A stretch of 64,000 bases of DNA. Origin: Hydrogenophaga sp. BPS33 (GTDB lineage Bacteria; Pseudomonadota; Gammaproteobacteria; Burkholderiales; Burkholderiaceae_C). Of this stretch, positions 8,551 to 16,338 are shown one piece after another. The notes under the pieces are model-generated. The model saw nothing but the letters and a program-made list of their open reading frames with translations. It searched no databases and was not told where the DNA came from. The DNA is taken from contig NZ_CP044550.1 of the NCBI RefSeq assembly GCF_009859475.1, forward strand, positions 248,001-312,000. Direction: 5' to 3'. A program made the position numbers and the translations under genes. Within the stretch, counting starts at the first letter, position 1. Every line of letters starts with the position of its first letter.

Positions 8551-9614
8551 GGGTTATGGGACAGAGCTTCGATAGAGGAAGAAAGTAAAACTGCGACGTC
8601 ATCCCACTCGTCTTGCGTCACAGATTCAAGAATGCAAACGAGGTAGCTGTTTTTTGGCGAGGCGTGTGAATGGGCCAGCGGTGTTGGTGCAGAGAAATGG
8701 CCCTGCACGCCCTGGACCACCCAGCGGCGCGCGTCGTCGGCGATAGCCACCAGACCTTTGCATCGGAGCACCCGACGTCCGAAACGCTGGGTGAGCGTGC
8801 TCGTCAAGAGGGCATATTGCTGCCAGCACATCGCGGCGTCGATGTGCAGAACCTTTGACGAGACCTGGGCAAAGGCCGCGCCATGTGCATCGGCGTCTTG
8901 TTCATTGGCTACTGCGTCGTCTGCATACTGCGCCCGAAGAGGGCCCCGCAGCCAGGCGGCTGGCGCAGGCACGGGACGCACCACGGGCGCTTTCGCCGTC
9001 AGGATCGGCGCGGCCGGCTGGCCTTGCTGCCAATGCACCACGTCAGCGTGGCCATTGATCTGACCCAGCTGTGCGCGCAAGGTGGTGATTGCCTTGGTCG
9101 TGGCGGTGTCCGTTTTGCTGATCACAAGACGGTCTGCGAAGCCCACCTGCCGGCGCGCTTCCACATAGCGCGTCAACGTCTCGAAGCCGAGTGCGGCGTC
9201 GACCAGTGTGACGACTTTCGATAGCTCGCACCGCTGGGTGACGGCGGAATCGCTGAGCAGCGTCGCAAGAAGAGGCGCGGGATGCGCGAGCCCACTGGTC
9301 TCGACAATGATGCGCTTGAAGTCGGGCACACGGGCGCTAGTGCGGCTAGCGAAGAGGTCGATCAGTGTGTCGCGCAGGGAGCCTGACGCGGCGCAACACA
9401 GGCAACCCGATTCAAGCAAAACGACGTTGTCTTCGGCGCTGGATATCAGAAGATGGTCCAGGCCAATCGAGCCGAATTCGTTGACGATGACCATGCTCTG
9501 AGCGAACGCCGGGTCTCGCAAGACAGCGTTGATGAGGGTCGTTTTGCCACTGCCCAGAAAGCCCGTGATGAGATCCACGGGAAGGCGCGGGTGCTGAACA
9601 GCGGGCGCGTTCAA
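8547..9614 (-). CDS. CobW/COG0523 GTPase, probable metallochaperone
   Basis: A G3E-family GTPase of 355 residues. The Walker A GFLGSGKTT lies close to the N-terminus. The metal-binding GCLCC motif, the SKTD guanine-specificity element and a C-terminal CobW domain follow. COG0523 proteins deliver zinc, cobalt or other metals to client enzymes. It is embedded directly upstream of, and overlaps, the zinc-type cyclic amidohydrolase gene, so a dedicated role in loading that enzyme is a reasonable inference. The usual His-rich stretch is reduced to a short HSH near the C-terminus. Confidence 0.85.
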   Translation of the reverse strand: MNAPAVQHPRLPVDLITGFLGSGKTTLINAVLRDPAFAQSMVIVNEFGSIGLDHLLISSAEDNVVLLESGCLCCAASGSLRDTLIDLFASRTSARVPDFKRIIVETSGLAHPAPLLATLLSDSAVTQRCELSKVVTLVDAALGFETLTRYVEARRQVGFADRLVISKTDTATTKAITTLRAQLGQINGHADVVHWQQGQPAAPILTAKAPVVRPVPAPAAWLRGPLRAQYADDAVANEQDADAHGAAFAQVSSKVLHIDAAMCWQQYALLTSTLTQRFGRRVLRCKGLVAIADDARRWVVQGVQGHFSAPTPLAHSHASPKNSYLVCILESVTQDEWDDVAVLLSSSIEALSHNP

Positions 9615-9661
9615 GGTGTTGGATTCCCTGGCCTGGGTTTCGCTTTGGTGGGTTCGCTGGC

Positions 9662-10531
9662 TTAGAGCGAAATGCCCAGCAAACGGGCCGCGTTGCCTCC
9701 CATCACCATGTCGCGGATCGTGTCGTTCCGGAACGGCAGTCGGAGGTAGCCTGCGACAAGCTCTTCCACGCCGACGATGGGGTAGGCGCTTGCGAAGAGT
9801 ATCTTTTCGGGGGATACCGTGTTGGCCAGCTCTACCCAGCCCAGGTGTCCGGGCATGCCCACGCCGTACATGTCGGGAACCAGGTAGACGTTGTCTCGAC
9901 GAAACGCCAGGCCGCAGGACTCCTCGACGAAGGGCCAGAAAGCGTGCGACACCACAATGGGCAGCGTGGGGAATGATCGCGCGACGCGGTCAACGTGCAC
10001 CGGATTAGAGTGGCTCAGGTCTTGGTCCTTGCCACTGCCGCGAGAGACCGTGAGACCCAGAATGCCGCCCAGTTCGGCGCAGCGTTGATAGACCGGATAG
10101 AAGCGTTCGTCATTGGGATGGGCCAGCCCATGCTGGTCAAAGGTCGGTTCGAGCGTGATACCGCGCATGCCCAAGGTCGTGATGGCATGGTCGACCGCCT
10201 TGACGGCTTCGTCAATCGCTGCCTGCGAGTTGTCCCGGACGAAGATGCCACCCAGGCCCGCGGCAAAGGTGTCAGGGTGCGCTGCGACGATGGCTGCCAC
10301 ATCGTCGTTGCTGGTGCTCTCTGCGGGATCGGATACGGCACGTCCCCAGACGACGGTCTTCACCACGCCCGCGCGTTGAAGTTCTTCGCGAAAGAGTTCC
10401 ATCGACTCGCTCTGTGCCGAGCGGGGAGCCTCGCCATGAAACGCGAAGAGTCCCTTGAGCCACTTGTTGGTATATATCGAAAGTTTGGTGAAGGAGCCCA
10501 ATGGGGGTCTCACGCGAAAGTCGATGATCAT
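9662..10531 (-). CDS. Amidohydrolase family 2, paralogue of 2441-3310
   Basis: A 289-residue amidohydrolase-2 protein of the same length and layout as the last gene of the operon: MIIDFRVRPP start, GMRGITLEPTFD, VHVDRVARSFPTLPIVVSHAFWPF, and a late ILFASAYPI in place of FGSDxP. As in its paralogue the strand-1 HxH is replaced (DFR), so both probably form a subgroup with altered metal dependence. It lies between the first Bug gene and cobW. Hydrolysis or decarboxylation of a ring or lactone intermediate is typical of the family, but the substrate is unknown. Confidence 0.75.
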   Translation of the reverse strand: MIIDFRVRPPLGSFTKLSIYTNKWLKGLFAFHGEAPRSAQSESMELFREELQRAGVVKTVVWGRAVSDPAESTSNDDVAAIVAAHPDTFAAGLGGIFVRDNSQAAIDEAVKAVDHAITTLGMRGITLEPTFDQHGLAHPNDERFYPVYQRCAELGGILGLTVSRGSGKDQDLSHSNPVHVDRVARSFPTLPIVVSHAFWPFVEESCGLAFRRDNVYLVPDMYGVGMPGHLGWVELANTVSPEKILFASAYPIVGVEELVAGYLRLPFRNDTIRDMVMGGNAARLLGISL

Positions 10532-10541
10532 GGGGTTCCCT

Positions 10542-11516
10542 TTATTCGGCGCGGATATTGGCGGACTTGATCACGGTTGACCATTTGTTTGCCTCGTTGA
10601 GGCTCCAGGTTTTGAGCGCTGCGGGACCAGTGCCCACGGGGACCATTCCCAGCGCGGCCCAGTCTCTTCGCACAGAGGGATCGCCTGTGGCTGCGGCAAT
10701 GTCATTCGCGATCTTGTCGACCACATTGGGTGGCGTGCCACGAGGTGCCCATACCGATCCCCAGGCGGCTACTTCCAGGTCGGCTACGCCGGCCTCCTTG
10801 GCCGTTGGTATGTTCGGCAGCTCGGGGAGCCTGCTGGGGCCTGGCACGGCGAGTGCGCGCAGCTCACCTCTTTCGATGTATTGCTTGTATTGACTCACGG
10901 TGTCCACGGCGACGTGAATGCGGCCTGCAAGCAGCTCGGTTAGCGTGGCCGCTGCACCTTTGTGCGGGATGTGCACCATCTGGATTCCCGCACGAAGCTT
11001 GAGAAGTTCGCCCGCCAGGTGTGAGGCCGTTCCCACGCCGCCTGACCCAAAGTTCAGCACACCTGGATTGGCCTTGGCGTAGTCGACGAGTTCCTTCAGC
11101 GTGCGAGCAGGCACTTGAGGACTGACGACGATGACGTACGGTATGCGCACCACGTCGGCCACGGGTATCAAGTCCTCCATCAGCCGATACGGCACCGACG
11201 AATACAAGACGGGATTGATGGCGATAGAAGGTCCAGCGAAAAGCAAAGTCTGGCCATCGGGCTCAGCCTTCATGACCATGTCGGCACCAATGTTCCCACC
11301 TGCGCCTGGCTTGTTCTCGATCACGACGGGCTGCTTCCACTTCCCACCCAACTGACGTCCCAGGGACCGGGCGACCGCATCCAGTGACCCGGAGCCGAAC
11401 GGCACGACGAGTCTGACGGGCTTGGTCGGGAAATCGGAGGGGTTGGCGAATGCTGGCGCCGCCAACAGGGATGCGCCGAGGCAGGCCAGGGCGATGGTCT
11501 TCACAATAGACTTCAA
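10542..11516 (-). CDS. Bug/TctC-family periplasmic solute-binding protein
   Basis: A second Bug receptor of the operon, about 324 residues, with signal peptide (AAPAFANPSDFPT cleavage zone) and the family blocks KPVRLVVPFGSGS, KPGAGGNIGADMV, VLNFGSGGVGTASHL and VHIPHKGAAATL. It is the first gene of the operon and divergent from the LysR gene at 11663. The start is best placed at TTG 11516, six bases behind a GGAG ribosome site; the alternative TTG at 11522 sits too close to it. Likely induced by the divergent LysR protein in response to the pathway substrate. Confidence 0.85.
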   Translation of the reverse strand: MKSIVKTIALACLGASLLAAPAFANPSDFPTKPVRLVVPFGSGSLDAVARSLGRQLGGKWKQPVVIENKPGAGGNIGADMVMKAEPDGQTLLFAGPSIAINPVLYSSVPYRLMEDLIPVADVVRIPYVIVVSPQVPARTLKELVDYAKANPGVLNFGSGGVGTASHLAGELLKLRAGIQMVHIPHKGAAATLTELLAGRIHVAVDTVSQYKQYIERGELRALAVPGPSRLPELPNIPTAKEAGVADLEVAAWGSVWAPRGTPPNVVDKIANDIAAATGDPSVRRDWAALGMVPVGTGPAALKTWSLNEANKWSTVIKSANIRAE

Positions 11517-11522
11517 GGTCAA

Positions 11523-11662
11523 CTCCAGGTAAATCGCGTTGGAAATGGTCAGGGCGAAGGAACTAAGGATCGATGGGCGAAGACGGGGTGGTCTTCTCTT
11601 GTGAAATTCATGAAATCAATTCGACTGGATAGTACTATGAAAACTGAAGATAGGGAATCAAG
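11523..11662. promoter_or_regulatory. Divergent promoter region with candidate LysR operator
   Basis: This 140-bp gap separates the catabolic operon (minus) from its LysR gene (plus). Around 11602-11621 lies GAAATTCATGAAATCAATTC, an AT-rich partly palindromic stretch that fits the T-N11-A type of LysR box. TAGTAC at 11630-11635 could serve as a -10 element for the LysR gene, whose ATG is preceded by AGGGA. Assigned by position and visible symmetry only. Confidence 0.45.
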
Positions 11663-12601
11663 ATGCTGGATCTGAACTTGTTGCTCGTTCTAGAGGCGTT
11701 GTTGCAACACCAAAACGTCACCGCGGCAGCGGCTCACCTGGGCCTCACGCAGTCGGCGACAAGCAATGCGCTGGGTCGCCTGAGACGCCATTTCGACGAC
11801 CCCATGTTCGTCAGTACGTACAACGGCATGCTGCCGACGGCGCGCACGATGGAGATCTCCGAATCACTCTCCCAGGCGCTACAGCTGATTCGTTCGATGG
11901 ACGCACCTAGGCAAGTCTTTGATCCTTGCCGCTCGACCCGAACATTCCGCTTCCACTTGAGCGACGTCGGTGAGGTCGTCTTCTTGCCCATGCTGATCCG
12001 AAGGCTTGACGAGCTAGGCGCTTCGGTCAAGGTGGAAACCGCACAGATGACGGCGGACGAAGTCGGGACGCGGCTTGAATCGGGGGAGATCGATGTGGCA
12101 GTCGGATTTCTTCCTGCACTGTCGAAGAAGCTGGAGCACCTGACGCTATTCAAGGAGCACTACGTCTGCGTGATGCGCAAGTCGCATCCGTTGGCCAACG
12201 CCGGAAAATTGACGCTAAAGAAGTTCCTGGGAGGGGCCCATGTCCTGATCGAGTCCATGGGCTCCGGCCATCGCATCATTGAGCGCACGCTAGAGCAACA
12301 CGGCATTCCCAGGGGCGTGGCTTTGCGCGTGCCGCACTTCATGGTCGTTCCCATGATCGTGTCTGAGTCAGACCGGATCGTGACCGTCCCAAGCCGGGTG
12401 GCTCGGGTTTTTTCTTCGGTCATGGACATTCGCGTGCAGGACTTGCCCATCGACATTCCCAGCTTCGATGTGTCGCTGTACTGGCATCCCCGTTTCGGAT
12501 CGGACCCTGGTGTTCTGTGGCTGCTTTCTCTCATGTCGGAGCTTTTCTCCGAGCCCAAGGGCAGGCCGATGCAAAAGGCGAATCCGCTGGACGCGTACTA
12601 A
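11663..12601 (+). CDS. LysR-family transcriptional regulator (NodD/NahR-like group)
   Basis: A 312-residue LysR regulator. The N-terminal winged helix-turn-helix (NVTAAAAHLGLTQSATSNAL) is followed by a substrate-binding domain. The opening MLDLNLLLVLEALL and the RTFRFHLSDVGEVVFLP start of the effector domain resemble the NodD/NahR/PcpR branch, regulators of aromatic and related catabolism. It is transcribed divergently from the Bug-amidohydrolase operon and is its likely activator. The gene is intact and ends exactly at the edge of a region of scrambled gene fragments (12602 onward). Confidence 0.88.
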   Translation: MLDLNLLLVLEALLQHQNVTAAAAHLGLTQSATSNALGRLRRHFDDPMFVSTYNGMLPTARTMEISESLSQALQLIRSMDAPRQVFDPCRSTRTFRFHLSDVGEVVFLPMLIRRLDELGASVKVETAQMTADEVGTRLESGEIDVAVGFLPALSKKLEHLTLFKEHYVCVMRKSHPLANAGKLTLKKFLGGAHVLIESMGSGHRIIERTLEQHGIPRGVALRVPHFMVVPMIVSESDRIVTVPSRVARVFSSVMDIRVQDLPIDIPSFDVSLYWHPRFGSDPGVLWLLSLMSELFSEPKGRPMQKANPLDAY

Positions 12602-12604
12602 GTG

Positions 12605-13040
12605 CCGCACGCCGGATGTTCTGCAGCCGTCGGGTGGTTGTGTGATGGCCGCCAGCGCCAGGTCCAGCCGGCCTTCTCGCACTTCCTGAAGAAAAGCGCG
12701 GAGGAGGGAGCGTCGCGCCAGGTGAACTCCAGCAATGCGCCCGCCGCGGATTTGAAGGTGGTCACCGCCATGGCCACGCGGGTTCTGGCCGATGGAATGA
12801 CGCCCACGCGCGCCAGCGATCGTCCACGCTGCACCCCTGCTGGATGTTCTGCATGACAAGGTCCATGGTGTTGACGAGAAAGTCGGTGCGTGCCAGCACC
12901 TCGCTGCCCAGCGGCGTGATCTCCAGCCGGTGCGTGTTGCGTGTGAGCAGCTGCTCGCCGAGCAGTTTTTCCATCTGCTTGATGGCGTTTCTCAAAGCCG
13001 GTTGGGTGATGGACAAGCGCTGTGCCGCGCCCGCCAGCGT
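12605..13040 (-). pseudogene. LysR-family regulator fragment, frameshifted
   Basis: On the minus strand a LysR helix-turn-helix is readable in one frame (AAQRLSITQPALRNAIKQ, then LLTRNTHRLEITPLGSEVL). The effector-domain start RVGVIPSART follows in a second frame, and VREGRLDLALAAITQPPDG in a third. The sequence therefore carries at least two frameshifts, near 12830 and 12700, and is cut at both ends: the C-terminal half is missing where the intact LysR gene ends (about 12602) and the first residues are missing where a nucleoside-hydrolase fragment begins (about 13041). Confidence 0.8.
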
Positions 13041-13640
13041 GGCGGTGGTGGGCCTGGGCCCGCTCACCAACATCGCGGCCGCGCTGAACATGGCGCCCGA
13101 CATCAAGCCCGCGATCAGCGAGATCGTGGTGCTCGGCGGTTCCTGGGGCGTGGGCGGCAACATCACGCCGGCCGCCACATTCAACCTCTATGCCGACCCG
13201 GAGGCCGCCTCGGTGGTGTTCCGCGGCGGCGTGCCGGTAACGGCGGTGTCGCACGACGCCGCGCGGCGCGTGCTCGTCACGCCCGAGCGCATCGCGCCGT
13301 TCCGCCAGATGGGCAACAACGCCGGCAAGGTGGTGGCCGACATCCTGGATTCGGCGATGGACTACGCGATGCGCCGCCGCGGCGTGAAGGTGGGTCCGAT
13401 GTACGACCCCTGCGTGATCGCCTATTTGCTGCAGCCTGAATTGTTCAAGGGCGCCCGCGTGCCGGTCGACATCGAAACCCGGGGCGAGTTCACCGCCGGT
13501 ACCACGGTGGTGGACTTCCGCGGCTACACCAAGCGCAAGGCCAACACGCTTTGGATCAACGCGGTGGACATCGATGGCTTCTACCGCTTGCTGGGCCAGC
13601 AGATCGCGCGTCTGCCATACGACGTGTCCCGGGGGCGCTG
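13041..13640 (+). pseudogene. Nucleoside hydrolase (IUNH family) C-terminal fragment
   Basis: The plus strand encodes the C-terminal two thirds of an inosine-uridine-preferring nucleoside hydrolase: VAVVGLGPLTNIAAAL, ISEIVVLGGSWGVGGN, NLYADPEAASVVF, and the later YDPCVIAYLLQPELF with the metal-site Asp. The N-terminal DxDxxxDD calcium/ribose-binding motif is absent because the gene is cut at about 13041, where it abuts a LysR fragment in antisense. The frame runs past the natural end (IARLP) into GC-rich repeat sequence, so the native stop is also missing. Not expected to be functional. Confidence 0.82.
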
Positions 13641-13650
13641 CGTGGTCTCG

Positions 13651-13671
13651 CTCCTCCCCCTTCTGGGGGAA
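13651..13671. repeat. GC-rich palindromic intergenic element
   Basis: TCCCCC at 13655-13660 pairs with GGGGGA at 13665-13670 around a TTCT loop, within a C- and G-rich stretch. A similar C/G-rich hairpin (TCCCC..GGGGA) lies at 24896-24919 behind the prpF-like gene. Such elements recur between genes in Comamonadaceae-type genomes. Here it marks the junction between the nucleoside-hydrolase and aldehyde-dehydrogenase fragments. Confidence 0.35.
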
Positions 13672-13696
13672 GGCCGGGATGGGGGCATCCGTACGC

Positions 13697-13738
13697 CGTC
13701 TTCACCCACTCACCTGCGATCAGGTTGCAGTAGGCCAT
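13697..13738 (-). pseudogene. Aldehyde dehydrogenase N-terminal remnant
   Basis: One base behind the stop of the 2-hydroxyacid dehydrogenase gene, an ATG at 13738 opens MAYCNLIAGEWVK. The NLIAGEWV pattern is the typical first beta-strand region of aldehyde dehydrogenases. After about 13 codons the frame runs into the GC-rich palindromic element and loses all similarity. This looks like the surviving start of a former next gene in the operon, removed by rearrangement. The match is short, so the call is moderate. Confidence 0.45.
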
Positions 13739-13739
13739 G

Positions 13740-14693
13740 TCAATTGACTGGGGTGAGCAAGGGCTGGCCGGCCATGTGCCGGGTGGCGTTGTCGATGAAG
13801 CGCACCACCGACGCATGAATCGCCTGCGGTGAGATGCCGGCGATGTGGGGCGTGAGGATGGCGTTGTCGAATTCCAGCAGCGCGGCCGGTGGCAGCGGCT
13901 CGCCTTCGTACACGTCGAGCGCGGCGGCGCTGATGCGCTTCTCGCGCAGCGCCTCGGCCAGCGCGGCGGTGTCCACCAGCGAGCCGCGCGCCACGTTCAC
14001 CAGCACGCCGTCGGGGCCGAGCGCGTCGAGCACCTGTGCGTTGACGATGTGGTGGGTGTCGGGCCCGGCCGGTGCGCAGATCACGAGGTAGTCGCACCAG
14101 GCGGCCAAGGCGTGGATGTCGTCGAACCACCGGTAGCCCGATGCGTCGCGCCGCGTGCGGCTGCAGTAGCCAATGTCCATGTCGAAGCCGGCCGCGCGCC
14201 GGGCCATTTGCCGGCCGATGGCGCCCAGGCCGAAGATGCCGAGCTTGCGGCCCGAGACGTGCGGCGGACGCGGGATGTCGTCGCGCCACAGGCCGTTGCG
14301 AACGCCGGTGTTGAGAAAGGGAATGCGGCGAATCGCGGCGAGCAGGATCGCCATGGCGTGGTCGGCCACGGCCGCGTCGTTGGTGCCGGCGGCGTTGCAC
14401 ACGCGGATGCCGCGTGCGGTGGCCACGTCGACCGGAATGTGTTCGTAGCCCACGCCCAGGCTGCACACGATTTCGAGCGCGGTGAGCCCTGCGAATTCGT
14501 CGGGCGTGAGACCGGTGGCGCCGTTGGTGAGCACCACGCGGAAGTCGCTGCCCTGCGCGGCGATGAGCGCCGCTGCCTCTGAGCGGTCGACGCGCGGTTT
14601 TTCAATGGGCGCGTAGACCATGTCGAACTGCGCCGCGACGAGGGCACGGTGTTCTTCGGAGAGGTAGACCAGGACGAGCAGCTTGGGTTTCAT
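13740..14693 (-). CDS. D-2-hydroxyacid dehydrogenase family protein
   Basis: A 317-residue NAD(P)-dependent reductase of the glyoxylate/hydroxypyruvate reductase - D-lactate dehydrogenase family. The Rossmann motif GIFGLGAIGRQMA and the catalytic residues Arg (NVARGS), Glu (DVYEGEP) and His (LTPHIAG) are all present. It would interconvert a 2-oxoacid and a D-2-hydroxyacid. It is the last intact gene of a minus-strand set with an AA_synth-like protein and a beta-hydroxyacid dehydrogenase, nine bases behind its upstream neighbour; the next gene of that set is reduced to a remnant. Confidence 0.87.
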   Translation of the reverse strand: MKPKLLVLVYLSEEHRALVAAQFDMVYAPIEKPRVDRSEAAALIAAQGSDFRVVLTNGATGLTPDEFAGLTALEIVCSLGVGYEHIPVDVATARGIRVCNAAGTNDAAVADHAMAILLAAIRRIPFLNTGVRNGLWRDDIPRPPHVSGRKLGIFGLGAIGRQMARRAAGFDMDIGYCSRTRRDASGYRWFDDIHALAAWCDYLVICAPAGPDTHHIVNAQVLDALGPDGVLVNVARGSLVDTAALAEALREKRISAAALDVYEGEPLPPAALLEFDNAILTPHIAGISPQAIHASVVRFIDNATRHMAGQPLLTPVN

Positions 14694-14702
14694 GGATGCA
14701 GC

Positions 14703-15284
14703 TTAACGCTGACCGTCACCCACCGAGATCTGGTCCACCCGCAGGCCACCCAGCCGTTCGTGCACCCGGCCGCCGGTGGACATGACCAGCGCATACAGGC
14801 ATTCGTTGGGGCGCGGGCCGTCGATCACGCCCACGTCCATGGTGCTGAAATGGCTGCGCACGTACGCCGCTTCGATGTTGTGCATGGGGATCGGCAAACG
14901 CATGCCGGCCGCCGCAACGACCTTCGAGGTCGGCACGATGGACTTGGCCTTGGGCAGGTTCGCGCGCATCGACCAGCCACCCGCTTCGTGCCAGATGGCG
15001 CCGTGCTCCAGTTCGCCGTTCACCCCCACGATGGCGCCCTTGCCGTAGGCCTGGATGCGTTCCGCACCGCCCATGGCGTTCAACAACTCGGGCACGAGCT
15101 CCTTGGCCAGCAGCTTCGCGGCCTCCACCAGCTCGGTGAGGTCTTCCACATAGCGCCCGGCGTAGGGGTTGTTCACCACCGCCACGATGGAACCCATGAG
15201 GATGGGCTCGGCGCGGGCAGGGCCGCCTTCGTGGTAGATGGTTTCGAGGGTCAGCAGTTTTTTGCGAACGTTGAGGAATGACAT
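14703..15284 (-). CDS. AA_synth (DUF1185) family protein
   Basis: A 193-residue protein of the family annotated as amino acid synthesis (DUF1185, PF06684), recognised by RKKLLTLETIYHEGG near the N-terminus, the NPYAGRY.EDL motif, and the PIPMHNIEAAYVRSH segment. The biochemical role of the family is not well established, but it is often found beside organic-acid catabolic genes and Bug receptors. No signal peptide or membrane segment is visible. It sits between a beta-hydroxyacid dehydrogenase and a 2-hydroxyacid dehydrogenase, suggesting a shared small-acid pathway. Confidence 0.75.
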   Translation of the reverse strand: MSFLNVRKKLLTLETIYHEGGPARAEPILMGSIVAVVNNPYAGRYVEDLTELVEAAKLLAKELVPELLNAMGGAERIQAYGKGAIVGVNGELEHGAIWHEAGGWSMRANLPKAKSIVPTSKVVAAAGMRLPIPMHNIEAAYVRSHFSTMDVGVIDGPRPNECLYALVMSTGGRVHERLGGLRVDQISVGDGQR

Positions 15285-15317
15285 GGTGTGGTGCTCAGTT
15301 TGTGGTGAAGGGTGGTC

Positions 15318-16220
15318 TCAAGCGGCGTCCGGCGCGCTGCCGAACTGCACGCCCGCCCATTGCTCGAAATGGCGAATGGGGAACACGTTGTCGCGCGGCC
15401 CGTCACCCTGCGTGATCGCAAAGGCAAGGAACTGCCGCGCGGCCGGGCTCACCAGCATGGGCACGCCGAGCTTCTCGGCCTCGTCGATGCACATCTTGAT
15501 GTCCTTGTGCAGCAGCTCGGTGGTGAAGCGCACCGGGAAGCTGCGGTCGAGCACGCATTGCGGAATGCGCTCGAGCGTGGCGAACGAGCGGCCGCTGGAG
15601 GCGTTGAGCACGTCGAGCATGGTCTTGGCATCCAGGCCTGCCTTCACGCCATACACCAGCGCTTCGCAACTGGCCACCATGCTGGTGGCGTAGAGCGTGT
15701 TGTTGATGATCTTCATGGTCTGGCCGAGCGTGGGGTCCGCGCCGAGGTAGAAGATGTTCTTGCCCAGCACGCGCAGCAGCGGTTCGACTTCCTGGTACGC
15801 CGCTTCGTCGCCGGCCGGCATCACCGCCAGCGTGCCTTTTTCCGCTGCGACCGTGCCTCCGCTGACCGGCGCGCTCACAAAGGCGATGTTCCGCGCCGCC
15901 AGCGCCTTCGCGATCTCACCCGTCACCGACGGACCCGTGGTCGAGAGATCCAGCACCAGGCGCACCTGGCTGCCGTCGATCACGTTGCCCGCGCCGATGG
16001 CCACATCTTTTACGATGGCCGGCATCGGCAGGCACAGCAGCACGGTCTCGACCTGCGACGCGAGTTCGTGCGCGCTGCCCGCGACCTGGGCACCTTTGTC
16101 GGCCAGGCGCTGTTGGGCGGCGGCGCTGCGGTCGTGCACCACCAGTTCATGGCCCGCCGCCAGCAGGCGGGTGCCGAAGTGCACCCCGATGTTGCCCAGT
16201 CCTATCAGTCCGATCTTCAT
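15318..16220 (-). CDS. 3-hydroxyisobutyrate dehydrogenase-family oxidoreductase
   Basis: A 300-residue beta-hydroxyacid dehydrogenase (3-hydroxyisobutyrate dehydrogenase / tartronate semialdehyde reductase group). The N-terminal Rossmann motif is IGLIGLGNIGVHFG, the substrate-binding DLSTTGPSVT and FVSAPVSGG blocks are present, and the catalytic Lys lies in TLGQTMKIINN. The start ATG 16220 is preceded by AAGGA. It reduces or oxidises a 3-hydroxyacid semialdehyde pair with NAD(P). Together with the 2-hydroxyacid dehydrogenase it suggests handling of a small hydroxyacid. Confidence 0.87.
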   Translation of the reverse strand: MKIGLIGLGNIGVHFGTRLLAAGHELVVHDRSAAAQQRLADKGAQVAGSAHELASQVETVLLCLPMPAIVKDVAIGAGNVIDGSQVRLVLDLSTTGPSVTGEIAKALAARNIAFVSAPVSGGTVAAEKGTLAVMPAGDEAAYQEVEPLLRVLGKNIFYLGADPTLGQTMKIINNTLYATSMVASCEALVYGVKAGLDAKTMLDVLNASSGRSFATLERIPQCVLDRSFPVRFTTELLHKDIKMCIDEAEKLGVPMLVSPAARQFLAFAITQGDGPRDNVFPIRHFEQWAGVQFGSAPDAA

Positions 16221-16338
16221 GGTGTCGTCGTCCTTGCAAGCACAACCCCGGGTCGGGGTCGGTGCCGTGCATCCTAGAAGCGCGGTGCCCGCAACGCCAA
16301 TGCCAATTCGGGTGTGGGGTATAGCCTTGGGTTAAGCG

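Noticed and set aside
12844..13818. A 324-codon plus-strand open frame spanning the LysR/nucleoside-hydrolase junction
   Set aside because: Its first third is antisense to a LysR fragment and its last part runs through a GC-rich repeat and antisense to a dehydrogenase; only the middle is real nucleoside-hydrolase sequence, so it is a fragment, not an intact gene.
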